Below are positions 1-9,717 of a stretch of 64,000 nt of DNA, one piece after another. How positions within the stretch are numbered: position 1 is the first letter of the stretch; every line of letters starts with the position of its first letter. The notes beneath the pieces were generated by a model. The model saw only the letters and a program-made list of their open reading frames with translations, did no database searches and was not told where the DNA came from. The translations under genes and the position numbers were made by a program. Source of the DNA: Corallococcus terminator (GTDB lineage: Bacteria > Myxococcota > Myxococcia > Myxococcales > Myxococcaceae); assembly GCF_003611635.1 (NCBI RefSeq), contig NZ_RAVZ01000007.1:1-64000 (forward strand). The letters run 5' to 3'.

Positions 1-1501
1 GGGTGGGTGCCGGGTCCGAGGCCGCGTCGGGCGTGTGGGCGGCGGCCGTGCTCGCGTCCTGTTCAGGGGTCGGGGTGCGCGTCGGGTCCGGGGCCGCGGC
101 GGCGACGGCCGTGCCCGCGTCCTGTGTCCGGGAAGCTTCGGGGGCCATGCCCGCGCTCCGCCTCGGATCCACTCCGAACGCCGTGGACTCCTCCACGCCG
201 GAGCCCGGCGTCCACGCCACGTGGGGTGGCTGGGCGGGCGCGGTGGACTCCTCCGCGCCCACGCCCGGCACCCAGGCATCCTTGGTGACTTCCTGGTTGT
301 GAATCCGCACCGGGGGCGCCTTGCGCGCACCGGGCTCCTCCCAGGGCTTCAGCTCCCGGGAGGCCTTGTCCGCGGCCTGGCGCAACCTCGCCGCGTCCAG
401 GGCCTCCGTCGCGATGTCCTCCTGCGCTCGGAGCACTTCCGCCTCCTCCGACACCGACGCGCCCGGCGGCGCGAGCACGGATGGGAACTCCTGCCGCGTG
501 CTCGCGCGCTCCGGCTGTTCGCGCAGCAGGTCGTCCACCATCTGCTGCTCGACGGCCTTCTCGCGCGGGAAGGCCGCCGACATCAGCCGCACCAGGTCCT
601 GGTCCGTCACGCCCGGCGCCAGCTTCTCCTTCAGCGCCGCCAGCGCCTCGCCCATCGCCGCGGCGGTGGGGAAGCGGTCATTCGGTTCGGGCGCCAGCGC
701 GCGCACCAGGAACGCATCCACCGCGCGCGGCAGGTCCGGCCGGTGGCGCCCCGCCGGCTCCCACTGCGGATAGGCCGCGCGCCGCCAGCGCTCCAGCGGG
801 TCTCCGCGCTGGGACAGCGGCTTCCACGCGAACAACTCCCACAGCACCACGCCCGCCGCGTACACGTCCGCCCTGCGGTCCACGGTGCGCTTGCGGGCCT
901 GCTCCGGCGCCATGTACGTGAGGTTTCCAATCACCACGCGCGGCGCCGTCTGCTGCTCCTTCAGCGTGGACTGCGCCGCGCCGAAGTCGATGATCTTCAC
1001 CTCGCCCGCGTAGCTCACGCACACGTTCGCGGGCGACAGGTCGCGGTGCACCAGGTGCAATGGGTGCCCGTCCTCGTCCGTCGCGTCGTGCGCGTACGCC
1101 AGGCCTTCGCACAGCCGCTGTCCCATCTGGAGCAGCGCGCCCAGGGGCATCATCCGCTGGCGCTGCCGCAGCCGGTACGCCAGCCGGCTGAGCGTCTTGC
1201 CCTGCACGTACTCCATGGCGAGGTAGAGCTGACCGTCCACCTCGCCCATCGCGTACACGCGCGCGATGTTCTGGTGCGCAAGCCGCACCACCACGCGCGC
1301 CTCATCGCGGAAGCGCCCCACGAACTGCCGGTTCTCCAGGAGCCCCGGCAGCACCTTCTTCACCACCACCGCGCGGCGCACGCCCTCCTCGCGCGCGAGG
1401 AAGACCTCCCCCATGCCGCCCGCGCCAATGCGGCGCACGAGGGTGTAGGGACCGAAGCGCAGCGGCCCCTTCAGGGGCTCCGGTTCAACGGGCGTCGCCA
1501 A
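1..1501 (-). CDS. Serine/threonine protein kinase, C-terminus cut by window edge
   Basis: Eukaryotic-like Ser/Thr kinase; about 500 codons are visible and the frame stays open to the window edge. The kinase domain covers roughly residues 15-290: glycine loop [13 protein letters not shown]-binding Lys at 48/49 in VVVKK, catalytic loop HRDLSPAN at 152-159, and DFG at 172-174. Ser in place of the usual Lys in HRDLKPxN is common in myxobacterial kinases. The rest is an Ala/Pro/Thr-rich tail, probably a linker to a C-terminal domain outside the window; no membrane segment is seen in the part present. No ATG lies at the right place, so I chose a TTG at 1501 that overlaps the 3' end of hemL by 17 bases, which suggests translational coupling. 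The substrate cannot be inferred. The kinase identity is secure and the start is moderately supported. Confidence 0.85.
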   Translation of the reverse strand, partial: MATPVEPEPLKGPLRFGPYTLVRRIGAGGMGEVFLAREEGVRRAVVVKKVLPGLLENRQFVGRFRDEARVVVRLAHQNIARVYAMGEVDGQLYLAMEYVQGKTLSRLAYRLRQRQRMMPLGALLQMGQRLCEGLAYAHDATDEDGHPLHLVHRDLSPANVCVSYAGEVKIIDFGAAQSTLKEQQTAPRVVIGNLTYMAPEQARKRTVDRRADVYAAGVVLWELFAWKPLSQRGDPLERWRRAAYPQWEPAGRHRPDLPRAVDAFLVRALAPEPNDRFPTAAAMGEALAALKEKLAPGVTDQDLVRLMSAAFPREKAVEQQMVDDLLREQPERASTRQEFPSVLAPPGASVSEEAEVLRAQEDIATEALDAARLRQAADKASRELKPWEEPGARKAPPVRIHNQEVTKDAWVPGVGAEESTAPAQPPHVAWTPGSGVEESTAFGVDPRRSAGMAPEASRTQDAGTAVAAAAPDPTRTPTPEQDASTAAAHTPDAASDPAPT

Positions 1502-2780
1502 GCGAGCGGAACGCCTTGCGGGCCGCGGCGAGCACGTGCGCCACCTCCGGCTCGCCGATGGCCAGCGACACGAACGCCGCCTCGAACTGGCTGGGCGGCA
1601 GGTACACCCCTTCGTGCAGCATCGCGTGGAAGAAGCGCCCGAACTTCGCCGTGTCCGCCTTCTTCGCGGACGCGTAGTCGAACACCGGCTCCGCCGTGAA
1701 GAACACCGTGAGCATGCTGCCCACGCGGTTCACCGTCACCGGCACCCCCACCGCCTTCGCCTCCGCGCGGAAGCCCTCCTCCAAGAGCAACCCCAACTGC
1801 TCCAGCCGCGCGTACGTCCCCGGGGCCGCCAGCGCCTTCACGCACGCCAGGCCCGCCGCCACCGCCACGGGGTTTCCGGACAGCGTGCCGGACTGGTACA
1901 CGGGCCCCTCCGGCGCCACCTTGGACATGATGTCGCGCCGGCCGCCGTACGCGCCCAGCGGCATGCCGCCGCCCACCACCTTCGCCAGCGTGGTCAGGTC
2001 CGGCTTGAGCTTGTACAGCTCCTGCGCCCCGCCGCGCGCCAGCCGGAAGCCCGTCATCACCTCATCCAGCACGAAGAGCACGCCGTGCTTCTGGCAGAGC
2101 GCCTGCAATCCCTCCAGGTAGCCCGGGCGCGGCACCAGCACGCCCATGTTGCCCACCACCGGCTCGATGATGGCGCAGGCGATGTCCTTGCCCTTCTCAT
2201 TGAAGATGCGCTCCACCGCCTCCAAGTCATTGAAGGGCGCGGTGAGCGTCAGCGCCGCCAGCGCCGCGGGCACGCCCGGCGAGTCCGGCAGGCCCAGCGT
2301 CTCCACGCCGCTGCCCGCCTTCACGAGGAACGGGTCGCCCGCGCCGTGGAAGCAGCCTTCGAACTTGAGGATGTGCTCGCGGCCGGTGAAGCCACGCGCC
2401 ACGCGGATGGCGGCCACCGTGGCCTCCGTGCCGCTGGACACCAGGCGCACCTTCTCCATCGACGGCATCGTGGCGCAGAGCAGCTCCGCGAACTCAACCT
2501 CCGCCGCGACAGGCGCGCCGAACGTGGTGCCGCGACGGGCGGCCTCCAGGATGGCCTCGATGATGGGCGGATACGCGTGCCCGAGGATGAGCGGGCCCCA
2601 GCTTCCCACCAGGTCCACGTAGCGGTTGCCGTCCACGTCGGTGAGCCACGCGCCGGCGCCCTCCCGGAAGAAGACGGGGTCACCCCCCACGCCACGGAAG
2701 GCGCGCACCGGGGAGTTCACGCCACCCGGGATGCGCGCCTGCGCACGGGCGAAGAGGGCCTGGCTTTGAGCGTGTTTCAT
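1485..2780 (-). CDS. hemL: Glutamate-1-semialdehyde 2,1-aminomutase
   Basis: PLP-dependent class III aminotransferase-fold enzyme that isomerises glutamate-1-semialdehyde to 5-aminolevulinate in the C5 route to tetrapyrroles; cytoplasmic. The 431-residue product has the usual length. Recognisable segments are [12 protein letters not shown] near the N-terminus, [12 protein letters not shown], the LDEVMTGFR stretch, and the PLP-binding Lys267 in [22 protein letters not shown] follows. I chose the ATG at 2780; an in-frame ATG four codons upstream (2792) is possible. The 3' end overlaps the downstream kinase start. The lactoylglutathione lyase is divergent on the other side. Confidence 0.97.
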   Translation of the reverse strand: MKHAQSQALFARAQARIPGGVNSPVRAFRGVGGDPVFFREGAGAWLTDVDGNRYVDLVGSWGPLILGHAYPPIIEAILEAARRGTTFGAPVAAEVEFAELLCATMPSMEKVRLVSSGTEATVAAIRVARGFTGREHILKFEGCFHGAGDPFLVKAGSGVETLGLPDSPGVPAALAALTLTAPFNDLEAVERIFNEKGKDIACAIIEPVVGNMGVLVPRPGYLEGLQALCQKHGVLFVLDEVMTGFRLARGGAQELYKLKPDLTTLAKVVGGGMPLGAYGGRRDIMSKVAPEGPVYQSGTLSGNPVAVAAGLACVKALAAPGTYARLEQLGLLLEEGFRAEAKAVGVPVTVNRVGSMLTVFFTAEPVFDYASAKKADTAKFGRFFHAMLHEGVYLPPSQFEAAFVSLAIGEPEVAHVLAAARKAFRSLGDAR

Positions 2781-2972
2781 GCGGGGTTGCATAGCACGCG
2801 CCGGGCGCCGCTCCCCGCCTCGCGTGGGGCTCCGGTGTCGGCTTTCCACCCCCATGCGGATGCCTGCCCGCACGGCGACGGACCGCACTCCCGGGCAGGA
2901 GGTCCCGCCCTCCCCCAGGGGCAGCGCACTCGCGGCTTCACCCTGACGGTCCCGGCGGTTATGACCGCTCGC

Positions 2973-3359
2973 ATGCGAATCCTCCACACCATGCTCCGCG
3001 TCGGCGACCTGGAGAAGTCGCTCGACTTCTACACCCGCGTCGTCGGCATGACGCTGCTGCGCCGCCACGACTATCCCGAAGGCCGCTTCACGCTCGCCTT
3101 CGTCGGCTTCGGCCCGGAGGACACCCACCCCGCGCTGGAGCTCACCCACAACTGGGACACGGCGAAGTACGAGCTGGGCACCGCCTACGGCCACATCGCC
3201 CTGGGCGTCAGCGACATCCACGCCACCGCCAACGCCATCCGCGCGGCCGGAGGCAAGGTCGTCCGTGAGCCCGGCCCCATGAAGCATGGCACCACCGTCA
3301 TCGCCTTCGTCGAAGACCCGGACGGCTACAAGGTCGAGCTCATCCAGCAGAAGAGCTGA
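2973..3359 (+). CDS. gloA: Lactoylglutathione lyase (glyoxalase I)
   Basis: Converts the methylglyoxal-glutathione hemithioacetal to S-lactoylglutathione; cytoplasmic, metal-dependent VOC-fold enzyme. The 128-residue protein starts [20 protein letters not shown], the classic N-terminal motif with a metal-ligand His at residue 5. It also has LELTHNWD with a Glu ligand, YGHIALGV with a His ligand, and [14 protein letters not shown] near the C-terminus with the final Glu. Together these are the expected metal-site residues of the bacterial enzyme. An in-frame ATG lies four codons upstream, but family length favours 2973. It is divergent from hemL and not in an obvious operon. Confidence 0.95.
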   Translation: MRILHTMLRVGDLEKSLDFYTRVVGMTLLRRHDYPEGRFTLAFVGFGPEDTHPALELTHNWDTAKYELGTAYGHIALGVSDIHATANAIRAAGGKVVREPGPMKHGTTVIAFVEDPDGYKVELIQQKS

Positions 3360-3745
3360 TCCACCCCATCGGGTCGCCTGGACGGTGGACGCCGCGCCCC
3401 CGCGCACGCGGGCCTCCACCAGCATTGAGCGGGCTTGAATCGTGGTGCCCCAAGGAACCGGGCGCCGCATCGGCATCTGCGGGGACAGCGTGTTCGACCC
3501 GGACGCGCTGGCCCCTGGCCGGACGCTCCGAACCTCCACGAAACGGGGAAGACAGGCCGCGAAGGCAGACATGACCCCCGGGGCCATGAGTCCGCGGCCC
3601 GGGGGGCGATGGACGGACCAGGCAGGCGGGCGAAGTTTCAGGGCGATGTTTCGCGCCTTCCACTCGCCGTGCCCTCCCCAGGGGTGTAGAGAGGCCGGCG
3701 CGCCGCGCATCGGAGCGCGCGCACCCTCCCCTTCCGAGGCACTTC
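3360..3745. other. Intergenic region between gloA and mgtE
   Basis: 386 bases without a convincing gene. Open frames exist on both strands but have no domain-like content and run into flanking genes out of frame. A GC-rich inverted repeat lies around 3570-3605 (cccccgggg ... cccgggggg). I see no recognisable Mg2+-sensing leader (M-box) before mgtE, although without a covariance search this is only a visual judgement. The promoter of mgtE should lie in the last 100 bases. Confidence 0.5.
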
Positions 3746-5074
3746 ATGGTGGAGAGTCCCCAGAGCCAGAACGCGTTGTCCCCCGACGAGCTCCACGAGG
3801 CCTGGGCCGTGCTGTCCCTGGACGAGCGCCTGGAAGGCTTCCGCCTGCTGCCCCCGGCGGTGGCGGACGACTTCTTCCTGGGGCTGTCCGCGCGAGAACA
3901 GGCCGAGCTCATCCTCAGCCTGCCGCAGGGCGAGCGCCGCACCTGGGTACGCCTGCTGCCCCCGGACGACCTGGCCGACCTGGTCCAGGCGGTGGAGCCC
4001 GACCAGGTGAACACCATCCTGTCGCAGCTCGACGACGCCAGCCGCCGCGAGGTGAACGTCCTCTTGGCCTACGCGGAGGACGACGCCGGCGGTCTGATGA
4101 ATCCGCGCTTCGCCCGCGTGCGCCCGGACATGAGCATCGACGAGGCCATCGGTTACCTGCGCAAGCAGGCGCGTGAGCGGGTGGAGACCGTCTATTACGC
4201 CTACGTGCTGGACGCCGAACAGCGGCTCCAGGGCGTGCTGTCCCTGCGCCAGCTCTTCCAGGCCGCGCCGGACAAGCGCGTGGCGGACGTCATGCAGCGC
4301 GACGTCATCACCGTGGCGGAGAACACCGACCAGGAGGCCGTGAGCCGCACCTTCTCCGAACACAGCTTCATGGCCATGCCCGTGGTGGACGAGGCCCAGC
4401 GCATGAAGGGCATCGTCACGGTGGACGACATCGTGGACGTGGTCCAGGAAGAGGCCACGGAGGACATCCAGAAGGTCGGCGGTATGGAGGCCCTGGACGC
4501 GCCGTACTTCGACGTGGGTTTCCTGGCGATGCTCAAGAAGCGCGCCGGCTGGCTGATGGTGCTCTTCCTGGGCGAGATGCTCACCGCCACGGCGATGGGC
4601 TACTTCGAGCATGAGATCGCACGCGCCGTGGTGTTGAGCCTCTTCATCCCGCTCATCATCAGCTCGGGCGGCAACTCCGGCAGCCAGGCCACTACGCTCA
4701 TCATCCGCGCGCTGGCGCTGTCGGAGATGAAGCTGAAGGACTGGTGGCGCGTGGCCCGGCGGGAGCTGGGCACGGGGCTGGCGCTGGGTTCGGTGCTGGG
4801 CCTCGTGGGCTTCATCCGCGTCATGGTGTGGCAGGCGCTGTTCCACAGCTATGGGGACCATGCGGTGGTCATCGGCCTCACCGTGGGCGTGTCGCTGGTG
4901 GGCGTGGTGCTGTTCGGCACGCTGTCCGGCTCCATGCTGCCGTTCATCCTGAGGCGCGTGGGCTTCGACCCCGCGAGCGCGTCCGCGCCCTTCGTGGCCA
5001 CGCTGGTGGACGTGACGGGACTCGTCATCTACTTCACGGCGGCGAGCCTCTTCCTGCGCGGCAGCCTGCTGTAA
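3746..5074 (+). CDS. mgtE: Magnesium transporter MgtE
   Basis: Inner-membrane Mg2+ channel/transporter of the MgtE/SLC41 family, 442 residues. The layout is canonical: an acidic N-terminal helical domain (about 1-130), a CBS-domain pair (about 135-255, including VADVMQRDVITV and MPVVDEAQRMKGIVTVDDIVDV), then a C-terminal membrane domain with about five helices. The signature IISSGGNSGSQATTLIIRAL and the GFDPASASAPFVATLVDVTG segment lining the pore are intact. The cytosolic N and CBS domains are known in this family to bind Mg2+ and close the channel when internal Mg2+ is high. The start follows a cttccgagg stretch. The next gene begins 31 bases after the stop and may be co-transcribed. Confidence 0.96.
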   Translation: MVESPQSQNALSPDELHEAWAVLSLDERLEGFRLLPPAVADDFFLGLSAREQAELILSLPQGERRTWVRLLPPDDLADLVQAVEPDQVNTILSQLDDASRREVNVLLAYAEDDAGGLMNPRFARVRPDMSIDEAIGYLRKQARERVETVYYAYVLDAEQRLQGVLSLRQLFQAAPDKRVADVMQRDVITVAENTDQEAVSRTFSEHSFMAMPVVDEAQRMKGIVTVDDIVDVVQEEATEDIQKVGGMEALDAPYFDVGFLAMLKKRAGWLMVLFLGEMLTATAMGYFEHEIARAVVLSLFIPLIISSGGNSGSQATTLIIRALALSEMKLKDWWRVARRELGTGLALGSVLGLVGFIRVMVWQALFHSYGDHAVVIGLTVGVSLVGVVLFGTLSGSMLPFILRRVGFDPASASAPFVATLVDVTGLVIYFTAASLFLRGSLL

Positions 5075-5105
5075 TCCGCGACGCCAGGCCCTGGAGGGCA
5101 CTGCC

Positions 5106-6014
5106 ATGATCGTCACCACTTCGCGGCGCACGCTGAACCTGTCGGGCACACAGGGCTTCGTCTCCGCCGCCAGCGGGCTGGTGCGCGCGGGGGACTGGCT
5201 CTACGTGGTCGCGGACGACGCGCTCCACCTGGCCGTGTTCCCCGTCACCGGGGACGCGCCGGGCCACACCGTGCGCCTCTTTCCGGGGGAGCTTCCGGAC
5301 GGGCATGTGGAGCGCAAGGCCGCGAAGCCGGACCTGGAGGCGCTGTGCAGGCTGGGTCCTTCCGCGGCGTTCGCACATGGCGCGCTGCTGGCGCTGCCCT
5401 CGGGTTCGACGCCCGCGCGAAGACGGGCGTCGGTGCTGCCCTTGAACGCGGACGGGACGCTCGCGGGGCCGCCTCGCACGGTGGACTGCACGGGGCTGTA
5501 CGTGCAGTTGGAGCGCGAGCTGGTGGCGCTCAATGTGGAGGGCGCGGCGGTGACGGGCCGGTTCCTGCGGCTGCTCAACCGGGGCAACGGTGTGGGCGGC
5601 GTGGACGCGCTGGTGGACCTGGACCTGGACCGCGTGCTGGGCGGCGTGGACTCGGGAGCGCTGGGGCCGGCGGCGGTGCGCAGCGTGCGCCGGTGGGAGC
5701 TGGGCGAGGCGAATGGCGTCCGGCTGTCCTTCACGGATGCGTCGGCGCTGCCGGACGGGCGCGTGGTGTTCACCGCCACGGCGGAGGATTCACGCGACCG
5801 CGTGGCGGATGGCCCGGTGAAGGGCTCCGCGGTGGGCGTGCTCGCACCGGATGGGACGCCGGTGTACCTGGACGCGGTGGACGCCGGCCTGAAGCTGGAG
5901 GGCGTGGACGCACGCGTGGAGGGTGGGCGCATCCACCTGCTGCTGGTGGCGGACGCGGACGACCCGTCGGTGCCCGCGCCGCTTCTGGAAGCCGTGCTGC
6001 CCGTGCCGGGCTGA
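5106..6014 (+). CDS. DUF6929-like protein, probable beta-propeller
   Basis: 302-residue protein with no signal peptide. The recurring pattern of short strand-like blocks (DWLYVVADDALHLAVFPV, KPDLEALCRLG, LLALPSGSTPARRRASVLPL) resembles the family I know as DUF6929, a predicted propeller-like fold with no assigned activity. A GGAGGG ribosome-binding site lies about 8 bases before the ATG, 31 bases after mgtE, so the two may share a transcript. No catalytic motif is evident. The family name is from memory, and the function is unknown. Confidence 0.7.
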   Translation: MIVTTSRRTLNLSGTQGFVSAASGLVRAGDWLYVVADDALHLAVFPVTGDAPGHTVRLFPGELPDGHVERKAAKPDLEALCRLGPSAAFAHGALLALPSGSTPARRRASVLPLNADGTLAGPPRTVDCTGLYVQLERELVALNVEGAAVTGRFLRLLNRGNGVGGVDALVDLDLDRVLGGVDSGALGPAAVRSVRRWELGEANGVRLSFTDASALPDGRVVFTATAEDSRDRVADGPVKGSAVGVLAPDGTPVYLDAVDAGLKLEGVDARVEGGRIHLLLVADADDPSVPAPLLEAVLPVPG

Positions 6015-6023
6015 GAAGAAGCC

Positions 6024-6773
6024 TCAGGCCTGGCGCTTCACCGGCAGCGGGCCGAACGCCTGCGCCACCGGCATCATCGAGATGACGTTGATGTTCACGT
6101 GCGCGGGCCTTGAGGCCACCCAGTACACCGTGTCCGCGATGTCTTCCGGCGTGAGCGGCTGCGTGTTCGCGTACAGCGACGCGGCGCGGGCGTCATCGCC
6201 CTTGAAGCGCACGTTGGAGAACTCCGTGCCGCCCAGGAGCCCCGGCTCGATGTCCGTCACGCGCACCGCCGTGCCGTGCAGGTCCGCGCGCAGGTTCAGG
6301 CTGAACTGGTGCACGAACGCCTTCGTCGCGCCGTACACGTTGCCCCCCGGATAGGGGAACTCCCCCGCGATGGAGCCGATGTTGATGACGTGGCCCCGGT
6401 CCCGCGCCACCATGCCCGTCAGCGCCGCGCGCGTGCAGTACAGGAGTCCCTTGACGTTGGTGTCCACCATCACGTCCCAGTCCTCCAGCCGCGCCGTCTG
6501 CGCGGGGTCCAACCCCAGCGCGAGCCCCGCGTTGTTGACCAGCACGTCCACCTGCGCGAAGTCCGCGGGCAGCGAATCGAACACCTTCTGCACGGCCGCC
6601 CGGTCCGTCACGTCCAGCGTCACCGGCAGGAGCTTGTCCCCCAGCTCCGCTTTCAACGCATCCAACCGCTCGCCCCGGCGTCCGGTGGCGATGACGCGCG
6701 CGCCTTCCTTCACGAAGCGGCGCGCGACGGCCAGCCCCACGCCCGCGGTGGCCCCTGTCACCAGCACGTTCAT
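6024..6773 (-). CDS. ydfG: YdfG-like NADP-dependent 3-hydroxy acid dehydrogenase
   Basis: Classical short-chain dehydrogenase/reductase of 249 residues, very close to E. coli YdfG, which oxidises serine, allo-threonine and related 3-hydroxy acids and also reduces malonic semialdehyde. Visible motifs are the cofactor loop TGATAGVG at 7-14, ATGRR (an Arg pair favouring NADP), NNAGLALG, the catalytic Ser region INIGSIAGEFPY, and YGATK with the catalytic Tyr and Lys. The stretch TDIEPGLLGGTEFSNVRFKG nearly matches the E. coli protein. Its stop lies 9 bases from the convergent DUF6929-like gene. The likely function is strongly supported by sequence. Confidence 0.92.
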   Translation of the reverse strand: MNVLVTGATAGVGLAVARRFVKEGARVIATGRRGERLDALKAELGDKLLPVTLDVTDRAAVQKVFDSLPADFAQVDVLVNNAGLALGLDPAQTARLEDWDVMVDTNVKGLLYCTRAALTGMVARDRGHVINIGSIAGEFPYPGGNVYGATKAFVHQFSLNLRADLHGTAVRVTDIEPGLLGGTEFSNVRFKGDDARAASLYANTQPLTPEDIADTVYWVASRPAHVNINVISMMPVAQAFGPLPVKRQA

Positions 6774-6876
6774 GTGATTCCTCCCACGAAGAGATGCCCG
6801 GCCCGACAGGGCCAGGCCTCACCGTTACATCGCATGCGTGGGAGGACGGCGCACGCGAATGCGCCGCACGGAGGGC

Positions 6877-7797
6877 TCAGTCCCCGCGGTCGCGGGCGGC
6901 TTCCTCGGCGGTGCCCCCCATGGCTTCCACGGAGGTGCGGGCCTGCTTGGCGCGGTCGAACGCCACTTCCTTCTTGCCGATGCCCTCGACCGTGAGGTTC
7001 GCCAGCCGGCGGCGCGCCCGCACGATGGCATCCTGCACGAGCGTCGGATCCGGGTGCGTCTTGAGCGTCTCCACCCAGGTCTCGATGGCCTTCTCGTTGT
7101 CGCCCGCGTCCGCGCGCAGCTTGCCCATCTCGAAGAGGGCGTGCGGCGCCAGCTCCGACTCCGGGAAGCGCGAGCGCAGGTCCGCGAAGGTGCGCAGCGC
7201 TTCCTGCCGCTTGCCCTCCAGCATGGCCAGCGCCTGCGCCTGGAGGTAGATGGAGTCATCCACGTACGCGCTGGTGGCGAAGCGCTCCGGCAGCTTGCGC
7301 GCCTCCAGTTCGCACTGCGGATAGTCCGCCAGCTCGAAGTAGAGCTTGGCCACCTGGTACTGGAGCTCCGCGCCCTGCGGCGGGTTGCGGTGCAGCGCGG
7401 CGGTGAGCTGGTCGATGGAGCCGCGCAGGTCGCGGTAGTGCACCCGCAGCAGCTCCGCCAGGATGATGCGCGCGTCCAGCGCCTCCGGGGACTCCGGGCA
7501 CTGCTGGATGAGCTGGCGGTAGACGGACACCGCCTCCTTCACCTTGCGCTGCTCCAGCCAGTACACGTCCGCGGCGCCCTTGAGGGCCCGGGCGCGCATC
7601 ACCAGCGCCTCCGGCGTCTCGTCGCGCAGCAACATGTCGTACGCCTTGCGGTACTCCACCAGCGCTTCATCCGGACGCTTCTCGAAGATGGCGTCCCGCG
7701 CGCGCTGCATGTGGTCCACCGGCTTGTCGCGGCAGCCCGTGACGGCCAGCGTCCCCACCGCCAACGTGAACATCCAGCGCCGGGCTGCCTGCTTCAT
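6877..7797 (-). CDS. TPR-repeat lipoprotein
   Basis: 306-residue predicted lipoprotein: MKQAARRWMFTLAVGTLAVTGC is a type II signal peptide with lipobox VTGC. The mature part is a run of tetratricopeptide-like helical hairpins (for example EALVEYRKAYDML, AVSVYRQLIQQCPES, ALRTFADLRSRFPES, AIETWVETLKTHPDP), similar in build to BamD/YbgF-like outer-membrane scaffolds. I chose the ATG at 7797 because it overlaps the stop of the preceding gene as ATGA, a coupling arrangement, and because it gives a proper signal peptide. Its role is probably periplasmic protein-protein contact; the partner is unknown. Confidence 0.85.
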   Translation of the reverse strand: MKQAARRWMFTLAVGTLAVTGCRDKPVDHMQRARDAIFEKRPDEALVEYRKAYDMLLRDETPEALVMRARALKGAADVYWLEQRKVKEAVSVYRQLIQQCPESPEALDARIILAELLRVHYRDLRGSIDQLTAALHRNPPQGAELQYQVAKLYFELADYPQCELEARKLPERFATSAYVDDSIYLQAQALAMLEGKRQEALRTFADLRSRFPESELAPHALFEMGKLRADAGDNEKAIETWVETLKTHPDPTLVQDAIVRARRRLANLTVEGIGKKEVAFDRAKQARTSVEAMGGTAEEAARDRGD

Positions 7798-8048
7798 TCG
7801 CACGACTCCGGGATGAGGCGCACGCAGTGCGTCTGGTCGCAGCGCACGCATTCACGCTCCGAGGACACATCCGTGACGCACACGGAGACGCGCGAGGTCC
7901 GGGGACAGTCCTCGGACGTGACGCAACGGTAGAGACTCCCGTCCGTCCGGGTGATGTCCACCGACGTGGAGCCGCAGGACTCCAGGTTGTTGCATCCCAG
8001 GAGCATGGCCGACACCACCGCCACTGCTCCGAACCAGGCGCATTGCAC
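7794..8048 (-). CDS. Small Cys-rich lipoprotein
   Basis: 84-residue protein starting with GTG: (V/M)QCAWFGAVAVVSAMLLGCNN has a hydrophobic stretch ending in lipobox LLGC. The mature part is Cys-rich (SCGSTSVD, RCVTSEDCP, VCVTDV, ECVRCDQTHC, ESCE), suggesting disulfides after export. Its stop codon overlaps the ATG of the TPR lipoprotein (ATGA), so the pair is almost certainly one transcript. A longer frame extends upstream to 8237, but that part has no signal-like character and overlaps the divergent promoter region. Function unknown. Confidence 0.65.
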   Translation of the reverse strand: MQCAWFGAVAVVSAMLLGCNNLESCGSTSVDITRTDGSLYRCVTSEDCPRTSRVSVCVTDVSSERECVRCDQTHCVRLIPESCE

Positions 8049-8235
8049 GGTCCAGGTTCTAGCCAACTTCCGCCCCCGGGTCACGAATCGTGCGCCCGCC
8101 TGCCCGCCCGTCGGAAAACGTGGACTCCCCGGAGGAACCGCGCCGGTGCATGGCCACCCCCTCTCCAGGCGTGCTAGCCCTGTCGCGTCACGACGTTCCA
8201 CGCGCCCCGCCGCCCCTGCCAGGAGCCCTGAAACC

Positions 8236-9063
8236 ATGAGCCTTCCCTCACGTCCTCGCGCGGTGGTGACTGGCGCCGGAAGCGGCCTGGGCCGCGCGCT
8301 GTGTGAAGCCCTGGCGGCCCGTCAGGCCCGGGTGCTGGTGTCGGACGTGGACCCGACCACGGCCGAGGAGACCGCCCGCCGCGTCACCGAACGCGGCGGC
8401 GAAGCGCGCGTGTTCCCGTGCGACGTCACGAATCCCGAAGCGGTGGAGGCCCTGGCGCGCGCCGCGGAGGATGCGTTCGGCGGCGTGGACCTGCTCGTCA
8501 ACAACGCGGGCGTGGGCGCGGTGGGAGACGTGGGCGACCTGCCGCTCGTGGAGTGGCGGCGCGTGCTGGACGTGAACCTGTGGGGCGTCATCCACGGCTG
8601 CCACACCTTCGTGCCGCGCATGCGCAAGCAGGGCACGGGGCACGTGCTCAACATCGCGTCCGCCGCAGGGCTCATCTTCGCGCCGCACCTGGCGGCCTAC
8701 AACGCGTCCAAGGCCGCCGTGGTCGCGCTGTCGGAGACGCTGTACGCAGAGCTCCAGCCGCTGGGCCTGGGCGTCACGGTGGCGTGCCCCACGTTCTTCC
8801 GGACGAACATCGCCGCGTCAGCGCGCTATTCGGATGCCACGCTGAAGGGCATGGGCGCGAGGCTGGTGGATGGTTCGAAGATAGGACCGGAGTGGGTCGC
8901 CGCGCGGTTGCTCACGGCCGTGGACCGGAACGCACCGCACGTGCTGCCCATGATGGATGCGCGCTGGTTCTGGCGCATGCGCCGGTGGATGCCCGGGCTG
9001 TTCCTCCACGGCGTCATCGCCGTGGACAAGCACTTCCGCGCGCGCCTGGCCCGCGGAGGCTGA
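8236..9063 (+). CDS. Short-chain dehydrogenase/reductase
   Basis: 275-residue classical SDR. Cofactor loop TGAGSGLG near residue 12, VSDVD (an Asp after beta-2, favouring NAD(H)), NNAGVGAVGD, NIASAAG with the catalytic Ser, and YNASK with the catalytic Tyr and Lys. The ATG at 8236 has CAGGAG about 11 bases upstream and gives the usual SDR N-terminus; the frame is open further upstream without meaningful sequence. Substrate unknown: SDRs of this size act on many alcohols, fatty acyl chains and sugars. It is divergent from the small lipoprotein and convergent with the coiled-coil lipoprotein (8-base gap). Confidence 0.88.
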   Translation: MSLPSRPRAVVTGAGSGLGRALCEALAARQARVLVSDVDPTTAEETARRVTERGGEARVFPCDVTNPEAVEALARAAEDAFGGVDLLVNNAGVGAVGDVGDLPLVEWRRVLDVNLWGVIHGCHTFVPRMRKQGTGHVLNIASAAGLIFAPHLAAYNASKAAVVALSETLYAELQPLGLGVTVACPTFFRTNIAASARYSDATLKGMGARLVDGSKIGPEWVAARLLTAVDRNAPHVLPMMDARWFWRMRRWMPGLFLHGVIAVDKHFRARLARGG

Positions 9064-9070
9064 AGCCACG

Positions 9071-9457
9071 TCAGTTGCGGCCCTGCATCGCGGGCGCCTT
9101 GCCGGAGGTGAGCACGGCGGTGTCCGCGGACGCCATCGAGTTGCGCTGCTTCACCATCCGCGCCTTCTGGTCCTGCTTGTCGTAGTGCTTCATGATGGCG
9201 GCGACGTGCGCGTCCGCGACCTTGCACTGCACGACGCTGATTTCCTGGTGACGCCGGCCCAGCTCGCTCCACATCGCCAGACGGCCCTGGCTGCCCATCA
9301 GCCGGTCCTCGACCGCGTCCAGGGCCTGGTCCATCTGCTTGCCCTCGGCCTCCAGCACCGCGAGCCGCGCTTCGGCGTCCTCCGGGGTCGGTCCCCCGCA
9401 TCCAGTGGAGACGGCGAGCCCCACGACCGCTGTCAGTCCGAGCCACATCCGCCGCAT
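9071..9457 (-). CDS. Small coiled-coil lipoprotein
   Basis: 128 residues. MRRMWLGLTAVVGLAVSTGCGG is a lipoprotein signal with lipobox STGC. The mature part is helical and charged (EDAEARLAVLEAEGKQMDQALDAVEDRL, then HQEISVVQCKVADAHVAAIMKHYDKQ), consistent with a short periplasmic coiled coil. A GTG two codons upstream (9463) sits at a better distance from a GGGAGG sequence and is an alternative start. Function unknown; reported mainly from signal peptide and codon use. Confidence 0.75.
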   Translation of the reverse strand: MRRMWLGLTAVVGLAVSTGCGGPTPEDAEARLAVLEAEGKQMDQALDAVEDRLMGSQGRLAMWSELGRRHQEISVVQCKVADAHVAAIMKHYDKQDQKARMVKQRNSMASADTAVLTSGKAPAMQGRN

Positions 9458-9717
9458 CCCCACCGTCGCCTCCCAGGTGTCTCGGGTCGTCCACCGACCG
9501 TCAGGCAGCGCAAGGTAGGAACGGCCTCCGGGAGCGACAACCCGGACTCACGACGGGGGAGCAGGCGTTTTCAGGAACGAACGTTTGGGCCATTTCCCCC
9601 TCCCCCCGGTTTGACGATGAGTCAGAAGGGCCCCCGTTCCAGTGTTGCGCGGCCCCCAGACCCTTCACAGGTTGGCCCTGTCACGTTCGCGGTCCGACGC
9701 CGCGAGGAAGGAACGCG

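Noticed and set aside
1485-3710. hemL with a 310-residue N-terminal extension
   Set aside because: The open frame runs upstream through gloA and intergenic DNA, but the family start ([20 protein letters not shown]) and length fit the ATG at 2780.
3360-3745. Possible Mg2+ riboswitch (M-box) before mgtE
   Set aside because: A GC-rich inverted repeat is present but no conserved M-box core could be recognised by eye, and the element is not typical of myxobacteria. An Infernal search with the M-box model would settle it.
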